Assembly: GCF_963678635.1 (NCBI RefSeq)
Contig: NC_087067.1
Span: 42,374,696-42,438,695, forward strand
From: Symsagittifera roscoffensis
Lineage: Eukaryota > Xenacoelomorpha > Acoela > Convolutidae
Length of the DNA: 64,000 bases
Direction of reading: 5' to 3'
Shown: piece by piece, positions 9,446 through 20,040 of the stretch
How positions within the stretch are numbered: position 1 is the first letter of the stretch
How the letters are laid out: the number at the start of each line of letters is the position of its first letter
Made by a program: the position numbers and the translations under genes
Notes under the pieces: model-generated
Told to the model about the DNA's origin: nothing
Seen by the model: the letters and a program-made list of their open reading frames with translations, nothing else
The model's database searches: none

Positions 9446-12089
9446 TCCGTCACTTTCTTCAAAATTCGGCACAAAAATGGCTGCAAGAGCCTAAACATGA
9501 AAACTCATTTAATTCAATTCAATTTTTGTTCAGAGTTTGGGCCATGAAATTGAATAAAACAAATTTGGCAATAGTTTTAAAGCCCTTGATGAAGTTAGCA
9601 AGAAACTTACAGGAAATGTCATGAATTTTCGAAAAAAATTTCCAAACTATTAACTGAAAGTATTTCAAAAGGGCGTTCAAACCGAGAGTGAAAAATGAAA
9701 AAAAAACTGCTTGACCGAAAACGGCCTATAATGATTTCAAACTTTTAAAAAGAGGTCCTATAAAATGGACAGTGTTTATTCAGCTTATGGTTTCGGGCTA
9801 GTTTTTTTATTAATTCTGAGCCAGATTTTTAGCACTGCCGACCACATTTCGTTCCGACTTTTGAAAATTGGGAGGAACTAAATCTTCAGGTGTGTTTTAG
9901 TTTTTTTCCTTTTTTGGTTTCCTTTCAAAGTCAGGTTCCACAAATAATCATCTGAATGGGTCGAATATATAAGCGTAAAACACTTTCAGTCTTGATTCAA
10001 ATTTTTTCCTGTGTCGAGCAAATTACGTTTAAAAGTCAAATGAACTTTTGTCAAAATTCGAGTGAGGAGCCAGCTAGGATCCAAAATTTGGAACATAACA
10101 AGTTGTTTTGCTCGCTTTTACGCTGCTTACCGGCGTTTTTAGGTACCCAGAACAATTCCGCGGCAAATTACAATTGAATGGTCGAAAAAGGTCCCGCAAC
10201 TAATTTTTTATTTTTTTTTTCATTTTTATCCTGCTCAATCCTTTCAAATATTTTCATTTTTTTTTTGCTAAAATTTCTGCATGTATCTTAACAGTTACAG
10301 AGAGAGCAATAAAGCTTGAAAAGTCTTCGAACATTGACATGCGACGAATCAAACTATTTGCTCAAAGATCTGAAAAATCTGTTTCATTTTTAAAATATAG
10401 ATTTCAAATGGGCCCTGAAATGGTTTAATATAGGTCTGAAACTTTGTTTTTATGTTTTTTTTTCAGATCTGAAATTTAAGATCTTACACTTTGAAAAAAT
10501 TAGATCTGAAAAACAGCCGTGTAAAAAGTTCAGATCTTTCTGAAAGAATTTATTAGGTACGGGTAATCATTGCTTGATTTTTCAAAAATAATTTAATTTT
10601 TTTTAAATATCAGATAGCTATTTCGAAACGAATCTATCATTAGAGTCCGAACAACTTTAGGTGTGTCTTCATCCACGTTGTTGGTACAAAACGGAAAAAC
10701 TGATGGATAAACACATGGTGAAACATGCTCGCAAATGGTATCAGATTGAAACTTTTTCATCCATACAAATCATAATAAAAATACTAGATAAACTTCAGGC
10801 TGTTTTTGGCGGACTGTTTATTTGATGTGTCTGGCAGACAGGGGGGGGGGTCTACAAGGAAACGAGCAAGTTGTAGTAATGTTTCAGTTGAGCATGTTTT
10901 ATTGTTTATGTTTTTATGTTTGTTCTCTGTTTGCAGTAAACTTTTGATTTTTAGAGACATTTTTCCACAGATGTCACATAGTCTGTTTTAATGACTTTAT
11001 CTGGCTTAAATATATTACATCAGCCGCAGTGTTGATGACTAATTGGTAGTTTATTTGAACAAAGAATGGATATTTGTGAGTTTCCACAGATGTTCCTCCT
11101 AAAATGGGCACATAAGTTCGACAGAAGATCCACGGTTAGCCAAATAAGGTTATTGATTGCAGTAAACGTTACCATGAACCTAAAATATCAAAGAAATAAA
11201 AGCAATGCAAAAATCTATAAGTTTTATAACGATGCAGCTGCGTGCCGAGGGGTGCCAAAATATTTTCTAAAAAGTGCCCAAAAACTACATTTTTGGCCTT
11301 ATTTTTGTTAAACAATTGTCGGCGACGCAGAAACATTTACCGAAACACGATGATAATATTGTTTTGGGAGAGCTCAGAAAGTCAATTTAATCGATCTAGA
11401 AAACAAAGCCGACGAAGTATCCGAATATCAAAAAACCGCTCCAACTCCCTCAAAAAGTTCATATGCACGTCACTGAAAAGAAGTATATAAAATTGATACG
11501 TGAAAAAATAATAATTTTTGATGGCTTGCATAATTTGATAACCAAAAATGAAGAAGAAGTAGAAATGGAAGAGGTAAGTTAAAATTGTTGAAAGCAATGA
11601 ACTGATGAATTTAATAGCCGAAGATAAGATTTTTGCTGAAAAAAGAAATAACATCGATATAGGTGCGGGCCTTGAAGCAATGAGGAAACTTACTCTTTTT
11701 GTAAATGTCGTCACATTCTTTGGTGCACCTAAATGTAATTTTTTTGTTATCAAACTTTTTCTGCAGTTTGGAGATTTGCAAAAAAGTCAAACCGTTAAGT
11801 CATGAAAAACCATGATTTTGCTGTTGCGACTATCAATGAAAAATACAGAATGCAAGTGAAAACAAAAATAATCACCGAGTGAAGCACCGAGTGAAGCAAG
11901 TGAAGCACCGAGTATTCCGATCTGAATACTCTATGAAAAACCCAATAAAAAACAAGGATAGCTCGTTACTGGTAAGTCTTAAATATTCTTTAAAATACCA
12001 TAATTCCGACCATACTGTTAAAAATAAAAAGATTTTTTTTTAAATTAGGTTGTTTTTTTTTCCTGCGTGGTGTGATAGTAGGATATTAA
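9446..12089. other. Non-coding with weak open frames
   Basis: Long AT-rich stretch. Short open frames at 9956-10177 and 11066-11805 have no motif, no splice context and no conserved composition. A short tandem of 'gtgaagcaccgagt' lies near 11876-11915. A G9 run lies near 10844. Confidence 0.5.
10365..10545. repeat. Cluster of AGATCTGAA-like words
   Basis: At least six close variants of (TTC)AGATCTGAAA on both strands within 180 bases, several forming the near palindrome TTCAGATCTGAA. Spacing is irregular. Confidence 0.5.
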
Positions 12090-12430
12090 TGAAAAACTAG
12101 AACTTAGGCATATTTGACAATCGCAGTAAAATAAGCAAATTGGACCGAAGTTTTTGTAGAAATCACTAGAAAAACAAAAAAAATCATTAAAAAATTCAAA
12201 ACTACAAAAACTCACTTTACTCGAGTAAAACTAAGTTTTCACGTTTAAAGTTTATCATAAATAACCGACAGTAAGCCTGCTGGCCCGCTTTATTAGCTAA
12301 AAATTAGATTAAGACTTGAAAAATTTAGGCCCGTTTTCTCGATACTGGGAGAACTTTTTGAAGTTTTCGAATCACGATTGAAAGGGCTTTTGAAACGATG
12401 TATCACTCGACCCATTACGATGTCTAGTTG
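12090..12430 (+). repeat. Dispersed repeat family B, copy 1
   Basis: Aligns in the same order with 41530-42520: 'atatttgaca', 'aagcaaa', 'gagtaaaactaa.ttttca', 'gcctgct', 'tctcgatactggga', 'gaatcacgattgaaagggctt'. Confidence 0.55.
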
Positions 12431-13200
12431 TTGTAGTTGATTTTGTGTAGAAAAAAAACCAAAAGATTCTATAAAAAATTCAAGAACGTTTTCAAAACAA
12501 AAAAAATATTGTTTTTCATATCTTTTTGTTTTTAGGCGATGAAAGAGGAGTCAATTAGATAGTAATCTGCATAAAAAGGAGTTTAATCGCAGCTTATTAT
12601 TTAAAAAAAAATTTCTATGTAAATTAGTCAGAGAGACAATTTGGGATTAATTTTTGGGATACTTTTAGTGAAATCAGAATCAAGATATATGTAGAACTTC
12701 GATCTGATACCACTCTCTTTACTTACAATTTATTCTTAAGGTGCCTACGTCTCACAATTTATTAATGTTCATAAATATTGACAAGGTGCATACTTTTTAC
12801 AGCCCTGAATGTCCATACCCACTTTCTTTCAAATACGATATCAGTTTAATATTTTATAACTTGAATATTTATTTAGCGACAGTTTTCCGCGGTTTGTATT
12901 ATTTTATAATTCATCCAGCTGAAAATCATTCTAAAAAGAGCGCAAGTCAATTGATCCAAAACAAATTGTGCAAGATTATTCACTGAGCACTACTAGAATA
13001 GATAACAAATACGGCTGCTCCGAATGCCCTTCAACCGTTCACAAATCTGTTTTGGCAAAGAGTTGTTTCGTGTACTACCTTATTCAAAATCTTGAACTTT
13101 TTCCTCCATCAATATGCATCATGAAAGGTGAGTGTTATAGTTTGAGTCGTGTAGCGAGTTCTAATATCATTGTTTCGACTTTCGATACGAAAGTAACGGA
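12431..13200. other. Non-coding, no feature recognised
   Basis: AT-rich. Open frames at 12741-12986 and 12968-13270 overlap each other, lack motifs and run into repeat family A. Confidence 0.45.
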
Positions 13201-13720
13201 ATATTTGTGCTCGGGGTGGGTTTTTTTTTTCTTCAGACAAATTTCGACTTTTTTTACTAGCCAATTTTGACGGAATTTTTTTACATCATTCAAAAGGTAT
13301 TGTTGTCCTGAGCTTAAATTTGAAAAGCTATTTCACCTGTGATCATTTTTCGTAAAGTTATGAGGGTTTAAAGATTGCCATTTTGGCCATTTTGACCAAT
13401 TTGGGACAATTAACGCGCGATATAATTCGCGCTATTAACACGTAAGCGGAGATTTAATCCGTCTTATAAATCGTTCCAAATTGGTTGAACGAAGCTTATT
13501 TGCCATAATTGATTTGTTACAAGGAACCAAATCTCTCTTTTTGTTTTTTATATGGCGTGTGGGGGGATGATTTTCATAAAAAATTTCACATTTTAGAAAA
13601 AAAAATTTCGTTTTATTTTGTTTCATTTAATTTTTTTAATGTTATTACTGCTACTCCATAAAGATTAAAAGGCAGTCGGAACATTCAGGGCTTCGCCCTG
13701 ATACGAGCAGTCTTGTTTAG
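13201..13720 (+). repeat. Dispersed repeat family A, longest copy
   Basis: The most complete copy. It starts near 'tgctcggggtgggtttt' and ends in the hairpin core CAGGGC-TTC-GCCCTG (13686-13700) followed by 'atacgagcag'. It aligns with 15791-16170 and, in reverse, with 9280-9445 and 39140-39310. No ORF or target duplication was seen; probably a non-autonomous mobile element. Confidence 0.6.
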
Positions 13721-14799
13721 CTTTGCTCAATACTATTTGGAAAAGTTTCAGCGGAGAATATTTTGCTACACGTGAAAAACTAGCGTTGAGCTTTCAGCGT
13801 TATCGGTAAAAAGGCACTTAAATTAACGCAGAACATTGCTAATTTGGCAGATTTTGACAAAACTGATAGCAGAAGAAACTTTTTTGTTCACGTTTGATCT
13901 CAGGGGATCGAAATCTTCATTGAGGTATAAAATTTTTTGATTGACTAAAAATAAGCACAAGCATAAATATTTTATCATTTTTTTGTGTAAAACTGAACAA
14001 AGTATAACCGACTTTTTGCGACAGTGGAATCATATAAGCTCAAAGTATTTTTTCTTTGAACGAATTTGACTGCTGAAAATGTTTTGACAAAATTGTTTGA
14101 TTCATCATCTGAAAAATATCGTTGCCTAAGTTTAGAAAATAAACTGACATTTCAAACCTGATTGTTCTCCAAGTTCAATGAGTTTAAAAGTTGCCAATGC
14201 AGATAACTAATGCTATTTTGTTTTCTTTTCCCTCAATGATGTTGACTGTAGGCAGCGATATAATTTAAATACAAGTCAATCTAACCGAAAAAGATGAGAA
14301 AAAAGCAAAAATCTTATAACTTTTTGAGCAAGTTCCCAACAAAAACAATTTCAATTAAAAATGGTCAATATCCGTCGATTAACAAAATTTTTGGATCATT
14401 GGTTTGCCTCGATTGAATTCGAAATAAATTCAGAGCTCGATTAGCTTACCACCTACTCAACTTACTAATAGAAAACTGGAAATATCGCGCCCATTAATAA
14501 CCCCATTTGACCAAACTGAAAATTCTTAAAGTCTTTCACTTGCTCGTCTTACTTCAGCAGTTTTCTATAAAATTATCCTTAAAGAGTTTTGTCAGAAAAT
14601 CGAAATCCCTCATAGCACCAATATACAAATCTTTTATTAAATGTTGTTCTAAACAGGCAAAACAACCACTTGCAGGCGCGAAAAACCACTTTTCTTATAG
14701 ATCTCTTAAAAAGTAGTCATAATACTGCGTTAGTTAAAATAATGAATGTGGTTACACATAATTGCCACTAATGAGAATTTTTTTAAAAAGATTGCATAC
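13721..14799. other. Non-coding, no feature recognised
   Basis: AT-rich sequence with no splice-consistent open frame. The open frame at 14507-14716 has no ATG-supported motif. Confidence 0.45.
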
Positions 14800-14866
14800 C
14801 TTGAATGTTCTCTGCCAAAAACAGCATAAGTTGAACAAAAAAAAAGAAACGTCTATAAGCTTCCAT
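14800..14866 (-). CDS. Possible signal-peptide first exon
   Basis: On the minus strand an ATG at 14866 opens 22 codons: a short basic start (MEAYRR), then a hydrophobic run of Phe, Val and Leu, then AENIQ, ending at a good donor (CAAG/GTATGC) in phase 1. This is the typical shape of a secretory signal-peptide exon. It is on the same strand as, and 6.6 kb upstream of, the protease homologue. The phase does not join directly to the exon at 8198, so an intermediate exon would be required if both belong to one gene. Confidence 0.3.
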
Positions 14867-15790
14867 TTTCAGACTTTTCTGGAGGAAATAAATAAAACCT
14901 ATAACTAAAAATTCTGAATATACTACTCAGAGGGTTTTATAAGTTATACTAGAATCTGTTGAATACGCTTTCAATAGATTCAGCCCAATTTTTAAGTCTT
15001 ACTTACTTCAGAGCTCAAAGAATGCCGCTCTTTGTTTGTCTGAAGCTTATCTGTTTCCAGTTTAACCAAAGCGAGTGAGTTCTTTGATAAACTAAAAAAG
15101 AACTCAATCAAAGTTTAGATACCGCCAGAATTAGAATAGCAAGAAAAATCCAATAAAAATGTAGTTCATCTACGGATTCATTTTAGATTTTGGAGGATTT
15201 GAATTGTTTGATAAAAAAATACAATGATCCGAATAACATTATTGAAAAATTAACTTCGTAAGCATAAACTTTCAGCAAAATTTTGAGTCCTGACTTCATA
15301 GTTTAAACGTAACTCAACGACTTTTAAAAAAAAATTTTTTCAAAAGTTCGGACAAATTAGTAAAACTGAACTCTTGCACATAAGTCTTAACTTCACGCGC
15401 GCTGGTTTTATGCGATCTTGTCAAACTAAATATTTAAGTTCCGGGTTAGGCCTCTGGGCTGGTTGACTAAAAAATTAATATTTTCCACTCTTAACTAAGG
15501 TCAGCTAACCGTATTATTTTTGTACCACTCATTTTTTTACAGTTGATGTTTGATGAGGCAGTATGAACATTGAGGGCTTTGCCCTGATATAAGAACAGTC
15601 GTTTATACTTAACACCGATTTACGAAAAACATATACTTAACACTGATTTCTATAAACACATACACAAGCCAGATAAACGGAAATTGTGTTCTCCAATTCT
15701 TAACTAGTGATTCAAAAAAGCGTCTACGAAGAACTATAGAAACAAATAAATACAGAAAAATTTTTGTTTCGAAAAAAAGCAACGAAACGT
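14867..15790. other. Non-coding, includes a truncated family A end
   Basis: No gene is seen. At 15555-15605 there is a family A tail (gagggctttgccctgatat), apparently separate from the copy that follows. Confidence 0.45.
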
Positions 15791-16170
15791 TAGTGCTCGG
15801 GTGGTTTTTTCTCCAAATAAATGTCGACTTTTCAACTAGCAAGGTTTGACGGATTTTTTTAAATATCATTCTTCAGTAATTTTTTTTGTAGTCTTTAAAG
15901 AGATTTAAAGATCGCAAATTTGGCCAATTTTGGATAATTAGTTTCCCAAGTATTTCGTGATGTAAACTGTAAGCATAGATTTAACATATTTTTAGAAATT
16001 GTCCTAAATTGCCTTGAGGCATGCCTCTCATTATATGCAAAATTTTTCTTTTTTGATTTACAAACCGTGTGGAGAAAAATTTTCAAAACAAATCTAGACC
16101 TTGAAATTTTCAAAAAAATTAAGACATTAAAACGCAGTCGTTAAATTCATGACTTCATTTTGATACGAGC
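15791..16170 (+). repeat. Dispersed repeat family A, copy 3
   Basis: Aligns with 13210-13720: 'gtgctcgggtgg', 'gtcgactt', 'actagc', 'ttgacggattttttt', 'gatttaaagat', 'ggccaatttt', and the tail 'tgatacgagcagt' without the strong hairpin core. Confidence 0.55.
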
Positions 16171-16440
16171 AGTTTTTTTGGAATATATTTTTGGTACTTT
16201 TAGGTAGTTTATTGGATTGAAGATTGGTTAACGTTTTAGAGTGTTTCATAAATCATAAGATATTTCGTAAGCATTAGCAGATCAACATGGTAGTCAAAAA
16301 CTACAAATAGAACTATAAACTAAATTTCTTTGTCTTTTTAACAGGCCGGAGTATCTGTTATCTATACCAGTTACACAAGTACCAGCATTAAATCATATTT
16401 TTGTCGGAATTCAAAATATCGTAAAAATTTCTTCTTGATC

Positions 16441-16444
16441 TCGT
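16441..16444. repeat. Target site duplication, left (TCGT)
   Basis: TCGT directly precedes the 5' LTR and is repeated directly after the 3' LTR at 37657-37660. Confidence 0.85.
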
Positions 16445-16854
16445 TGGAACCTGATCTAAACTATATTTTATGATTGGATAAATTGGATATTTTACCACTG
16501 TAAAGTATTAAATATTAACCAATCATAATCCATCTAACTAACAACCCACTTATTTGTAAGTGCTGAAATTACTTGTAATTTCAGCACCAGAGAGATTTGA
16601 ATTTAACTTAGAAATTAGTTGCCTCTCCAAGAGAACTTCAGCAGCCGCAACAAACCAGTATACCCTAGATCTATTGAGCCTAGCAGAGACTAGTTAAGCA
16701 CCCTGAGACTAGAAAGTATAAGAGTAAGTTTAGGATCGGTATTAGACTAAGAAGTTGAACGAATCTATCCGGCCGAAAATAAGATAGCGTGACGAGCAGA
16801 CGGTGTACCCTATCCGAAATTACTCTATGAGTTAACCACATCGGTCCTAACTCA
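16445..16854 (+). repeat. 5' LTR (410 bp)
   Basis: Starts TGGAACCTGATC and ends CCTAACTCA. It differs from the 3' LTR at six substitutions with no indels. It contains a 13-bp perfect inverted repeat and possible TATA-like words (agtataaga near 16716). Confidence 0.93.
16560..16587. promoter_or_regulatory. Perfect LTR palindrome
   Basis: Arms GTGCTGAAATTAC and GTAATTTCAGCAC separated by TT. It is conserved in the 3' LTR at 37362-37389. Possible roles are a dimeric transcription-factor site or an RNA hairpin in U3/R; neither can be chosen from sequence. Confidence 0.7.
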
Positions 16855-16856
16855 TC

Positions 16857-16874
16857 TGGTGCGACCATAAGGCT
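16857..16874 (+). promoter_or_regulatory. Candidate tRNA primer binding site
   Basis: TGGTGCGACCATAAGGCT starts two bases after the 5' LTR. Its complement ends in CCA and continues into a T-loop-like TTCGAGC, as expected for a tRNA 3' end. The tRNA species was not identified. Confidence 0.6.
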
Positions 16875-16941
16875 CGAATAAGACCTTAATAGCTTAGAAC
16901 TAACCAAAAATAGATTAGAATTTAGATAAAACATTTTCAAA

Positions 16942-17175
16942 ATGTTATACGATAATAATTTAATCGAAATGTCTCTACGACTCAATAGATCAGAGCCGAT
17001 ATTCCGAACAATAATAGAACTACCCGGAATTGGAAGAAGATCTCGAACAAGAGATGACATACGACAAAGTAGAAACTTACCATATAGTTTTATGATTGTA
17101 CGGCAAAAGCCAACACAAACTTTTATATTTAGAATCTTTTTAGCAATGAATTTAGATTTTCATCTGCAAACATAA
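16942..17175 (+). CDS. Short leader open frame, 77 codons
   Basis: First ATG frame after the 5' LTR. The first half is Arg-rich and coding-like; the second half looks like random AT-rich sequence. No motif is recognised. It could be an upstream ORF, a short leader exon, or chance. Confidence 0.2.
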   Translation: MLYDNNLIEMSLRLNRSEPIFRTIIELPGIGRRSRTRDDIRQSRNLPYSFMIVRQKPTQTFIFRIFLAMNLDFHLQT

Positions 17176-17498
17176 AATTTTGAAGTCCATCTTCATGATC
17201 ATTTCAGGCGCTAAACAAAATTATTAATGTACAATAACGATTGATAAAAAGATCTCATATCGTATTCTTAATTTCTGTAGTCTTATATAAAACATATTTG
17301 AAAAATATTTATTGAAAATGAAAATAAAAATTAGTAGCATGACAATAAATTGTTAGTAATCATAATTCATCTGTTGTCCCAGCTTCATCACCTAAACATA
17401 ACAGCAATCATAAGCTCACTAATATCATTAAAATACTAAATCTTTTCTTAAATAAATTTAAACCATTTTAAACTTAATTTCACTTAATTTTAAAATCA

Positions 17499-17583
17499 GA
17501 TCATCAAGGCTTATCCTTGGATCTTAATTAAACTTCTATTTCACAAAATTGAAAACCTGATCATCAAGGCCTATCCTTGGATC
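17499..17583 (+). repeat. 60-bp direct repeat with hairpin in the leader
   Basis: The word GATCATCAAGG-C-YTATCCTTGGATC occurs at 17499-17523 and 17559-17583, exactly 60 bases apart. Each can fold with paired CAAGG/CCTTG and GATC/GATC arms. It is a plausible RNA packaging or dimer-linkage structure. Confidence 0.5.
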
Positions 17584-18099
17584 AAAAAGAACAATTTTGT
17601 TCTCCCCCACCCACTTAGAAAGTGTCTAACGACCTCAAACGTCGATTCACTATCCAACCCTTCCAAAAGACTCAAGGTTAATAGAAATTTTTAAATAAAA
17701 CTAACCATTCAAATTAAGATAAACAGTGAAGAACTCCGGTTATTCATCCTTCACTTGAACCCTCCTCTTACCAGACCCAGGATAGATCTTAGACTTAGTA
17801 AGTTTAAAATAGTATCTAACGAACTACTTGCGTTCTAATTATACCTGAACCTTGTGGATCGATTTACTATTCTCCAACCCTTGAACACAATCACTACCCC
17901 TAAGTAAGATTAAGTAAGTTAACACCTTAACTTAGACTAGCCACGAGAAAGTAAAAAATCATTCTTCGGAATCAATATACTTTTCTCTTCAACCCTAAAT
18001 AAAAAGACCCAGGTTAAGCTAATCAAAAAATCGTAAGGACTAACAGTCTAAGAAAATAGAAATACCTAACAACTTTTTGCATCCCTCATCCTAAACCTT

Positions 18100-18561
18100 A
18101 TGTCATTCAAAAATCTAGGAAATAAGCAAACAATCGTTTTACACAACTGTGAAATAGATAACAAAAAATACGATCTTGTAATCACACCCCATACACAAAC
18201 AGTTGGATACATTAGAACAAAACGACAAACAATAAAAAGAAAAATTATAAACAAACAAAGACAAATCACACGAAAAAGATTTTCAAAAAATAGAAACGCA
18301 TTTTCCCAATCAGAAACCAGCAGTTTAGATGAACTCTACAAATTAAAAGAATCAGTTGATAAAAATTGTCCCATTCACGATCAATTATATTTTTCCGATT
18401 CAGAAACAACTTCAAATTCATCAAAAAGAGGAAAAAGAAGAATAAAAAAGCAATACAAACACAAACCAGTACACCTGTATAATTGGAATCAACCAATTAC
18501 ACACATTGATAGCTATATATTAACAGTCATCAAACGAAAAAATGAGCCACACTCAAAGTGA
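18100..18561 (+). CDS. Retroelement pre-gag ORF A, basic protein
   Basis: An ATG-started frame of 153 codons, intact. The product is strongly basic, with Lys/Arg clusters in the middle (around residues 41-65) and again near residues 109-120, separated by a Ser/Glu-rich part. No catalytic motif, zinc finger, signal peptide or membrane segment is seen. It ends 20 bases inside ORF B, which starts in a different frame at 18542. The charge suggests a nucleic-acid-binding or nuclear-targeted accessory protein. I do not recognise the family. Confidence 0.55.
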   Translation: MSFKNLGNKQTIVLHNCEIDNKKYDLVITPHTQTVGYIRTKRQTIKRKIINKQRQITRKRFSKNRNAFSQSETSSLDELYKLKESVDKNCPIHDQLYFSDSETTSNSSKRGKRRIKKQYKHKPVHLYNWNQPITHIDSYILTVIKRKNEPHSK

Positions 18562-19738
18562 CGATAGTCCAGATGACGAAGAGGTTTACCCCTTCCTCAT
18601 AGATGCACCCGATAATAGAGGGCAACATGATTTTTGCAAGAATTTACTCGTAAATTTGTTTGAACCCGGAATCATTCCATGCAAAGCAGAATTCCCAGAT
18701 ATAAAAATCAAAAGACAAATTATTGAACATTATTTAAAAGACATATGTATTTTAACACAACAATATGGAATCTACACCATAGAATTGAGCACACCAAATA
18801 CGAACCATCGTAAATATTTAATTCAAACAGACAATCTTAAATTAGAATTTTCAAAAGTATTTCTAGAATACATCAAAAGCATACAATATCATAACTCACA
18901 AAGAGCAAACTCTATATTCACTAATGAAGTTTTTGCAATAATATATACCTATATCTCTATATTGGAAAAAACAGAATTTCAAAGTATCTCATCAACTGAA
19001 ACATCCAAACATACAAAAGTACGAAATGAAATTACATTATTTTTTTAACTTTTCTACATATAATCAAAGAAAATTTCACTAAAGATGATGTTTCACAACA
19101 CACTAAACATGATTTACAAAAAATTTTGACATGGTTTATAATAGATTATTTCACAAGCAAGAAAAAATTTCAGACCTCAAAATTCAAATGATGACACTGC
19201 CATTACAGAACAATCAGACTACGTTTGGGACCCTGAATGGTCTCATCCTACATTTATAAGTATCCCACAATCTATTTCAAGTCAAGCAATAAGTACAATA
19301 TCTTATCACAGAGATTATGTAAAAGTAATACCACTAACCATTGATGCAACACCATTAAACTACAATACATTTTTACCTGATACACGAAATAACAGTTTAA
19401 ATTTGACCGTCATACACAATGAAAACCTTAATGGAACTAGAAATCTTACACAACAAGATATTCAAACACCATCACACTTCATAAATGAAGAAATTGTCCA
19501 AACAACAACAACTACACAACAAAGTATATCACCAATACACCCAAATTTAACAACACCAAGAAATACAAATACTTCACTGGCACAAGTAACCTTACAAACA
19601 ACCGTTAAACCTTCGGTTGCTCCAAAATATTCACATATGGATTATCAAACATATAGACCAATGACAGTACCGTCAAAAACACAAAAATCATTCACAAAAA
19701 ACACCTTTGCAGAACATAATTATAATTATGCTCACTAA
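18542..19738 (+). CDS. Retroelement pre-gag/Gag N-terminal ORF B (frame-disrupted)
   Basis: An ATG at 18542 opens 168 codons ending at 19048 just after a T8 run. Coding-like sequence then continues in the next frame (about 19060-19170) and returns to the first frame after an A6 run (about 19172-19738). The two shifts compensate, so this was one reading frame. The product starts acidic (DDSPDDEE), has a globular-looking middle rich in Ile/Phe/Tyr, and ends Thr/Gln/Asn-rich. No motif was recognised. Position and composition fit a Gag matrix-like region or a separate pre-gag protein. Confidence 0.5.
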
Positions 19739-20040
19739 CAAAGTACAAATCAACCTCCCCGAGAAAAAATACACAAAATTTAAATCACGTATGTTCTCAT
19801 TATTGGAATCTCCCGAAAACATCGACGAATTCAGTAAATTTTCCAGATAATCCACGACCTACACAGGATTATACTGAAAATTACCCATTCTTCCAACAAT
19901 ATAAAAATAACCAACATACACCATTTAATACAAACTATTTATCATCCGATGAAGACTATTATCACCAACCAGATATTTTTGCACCATATACTAAAGAATA
20001 TCGCACACAAAGACCACGACAATCTCAACCATCTCGAAAT

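Larger units (their letters stand above)
16875..18099 (+). other. Retroelement 5' leader
   Basis: Long untranslated leader between the primer site and the first long frame. It contains a 60-bp direct repeat with a hairpin, GTAAGT donor-like words at 17798 and 17914, and one short ATG frame. Packaging or dimerisation signals normally lie in this region. Confidence 0.6.

Noticed and set aside
11382-11753. 123-codon minus-strand frame with hydrophobic stretches
   Set aside because: Hydrophobicity comes from T-rich sequence. It has no splice context, and overlapping plus-strand frames are equally open.
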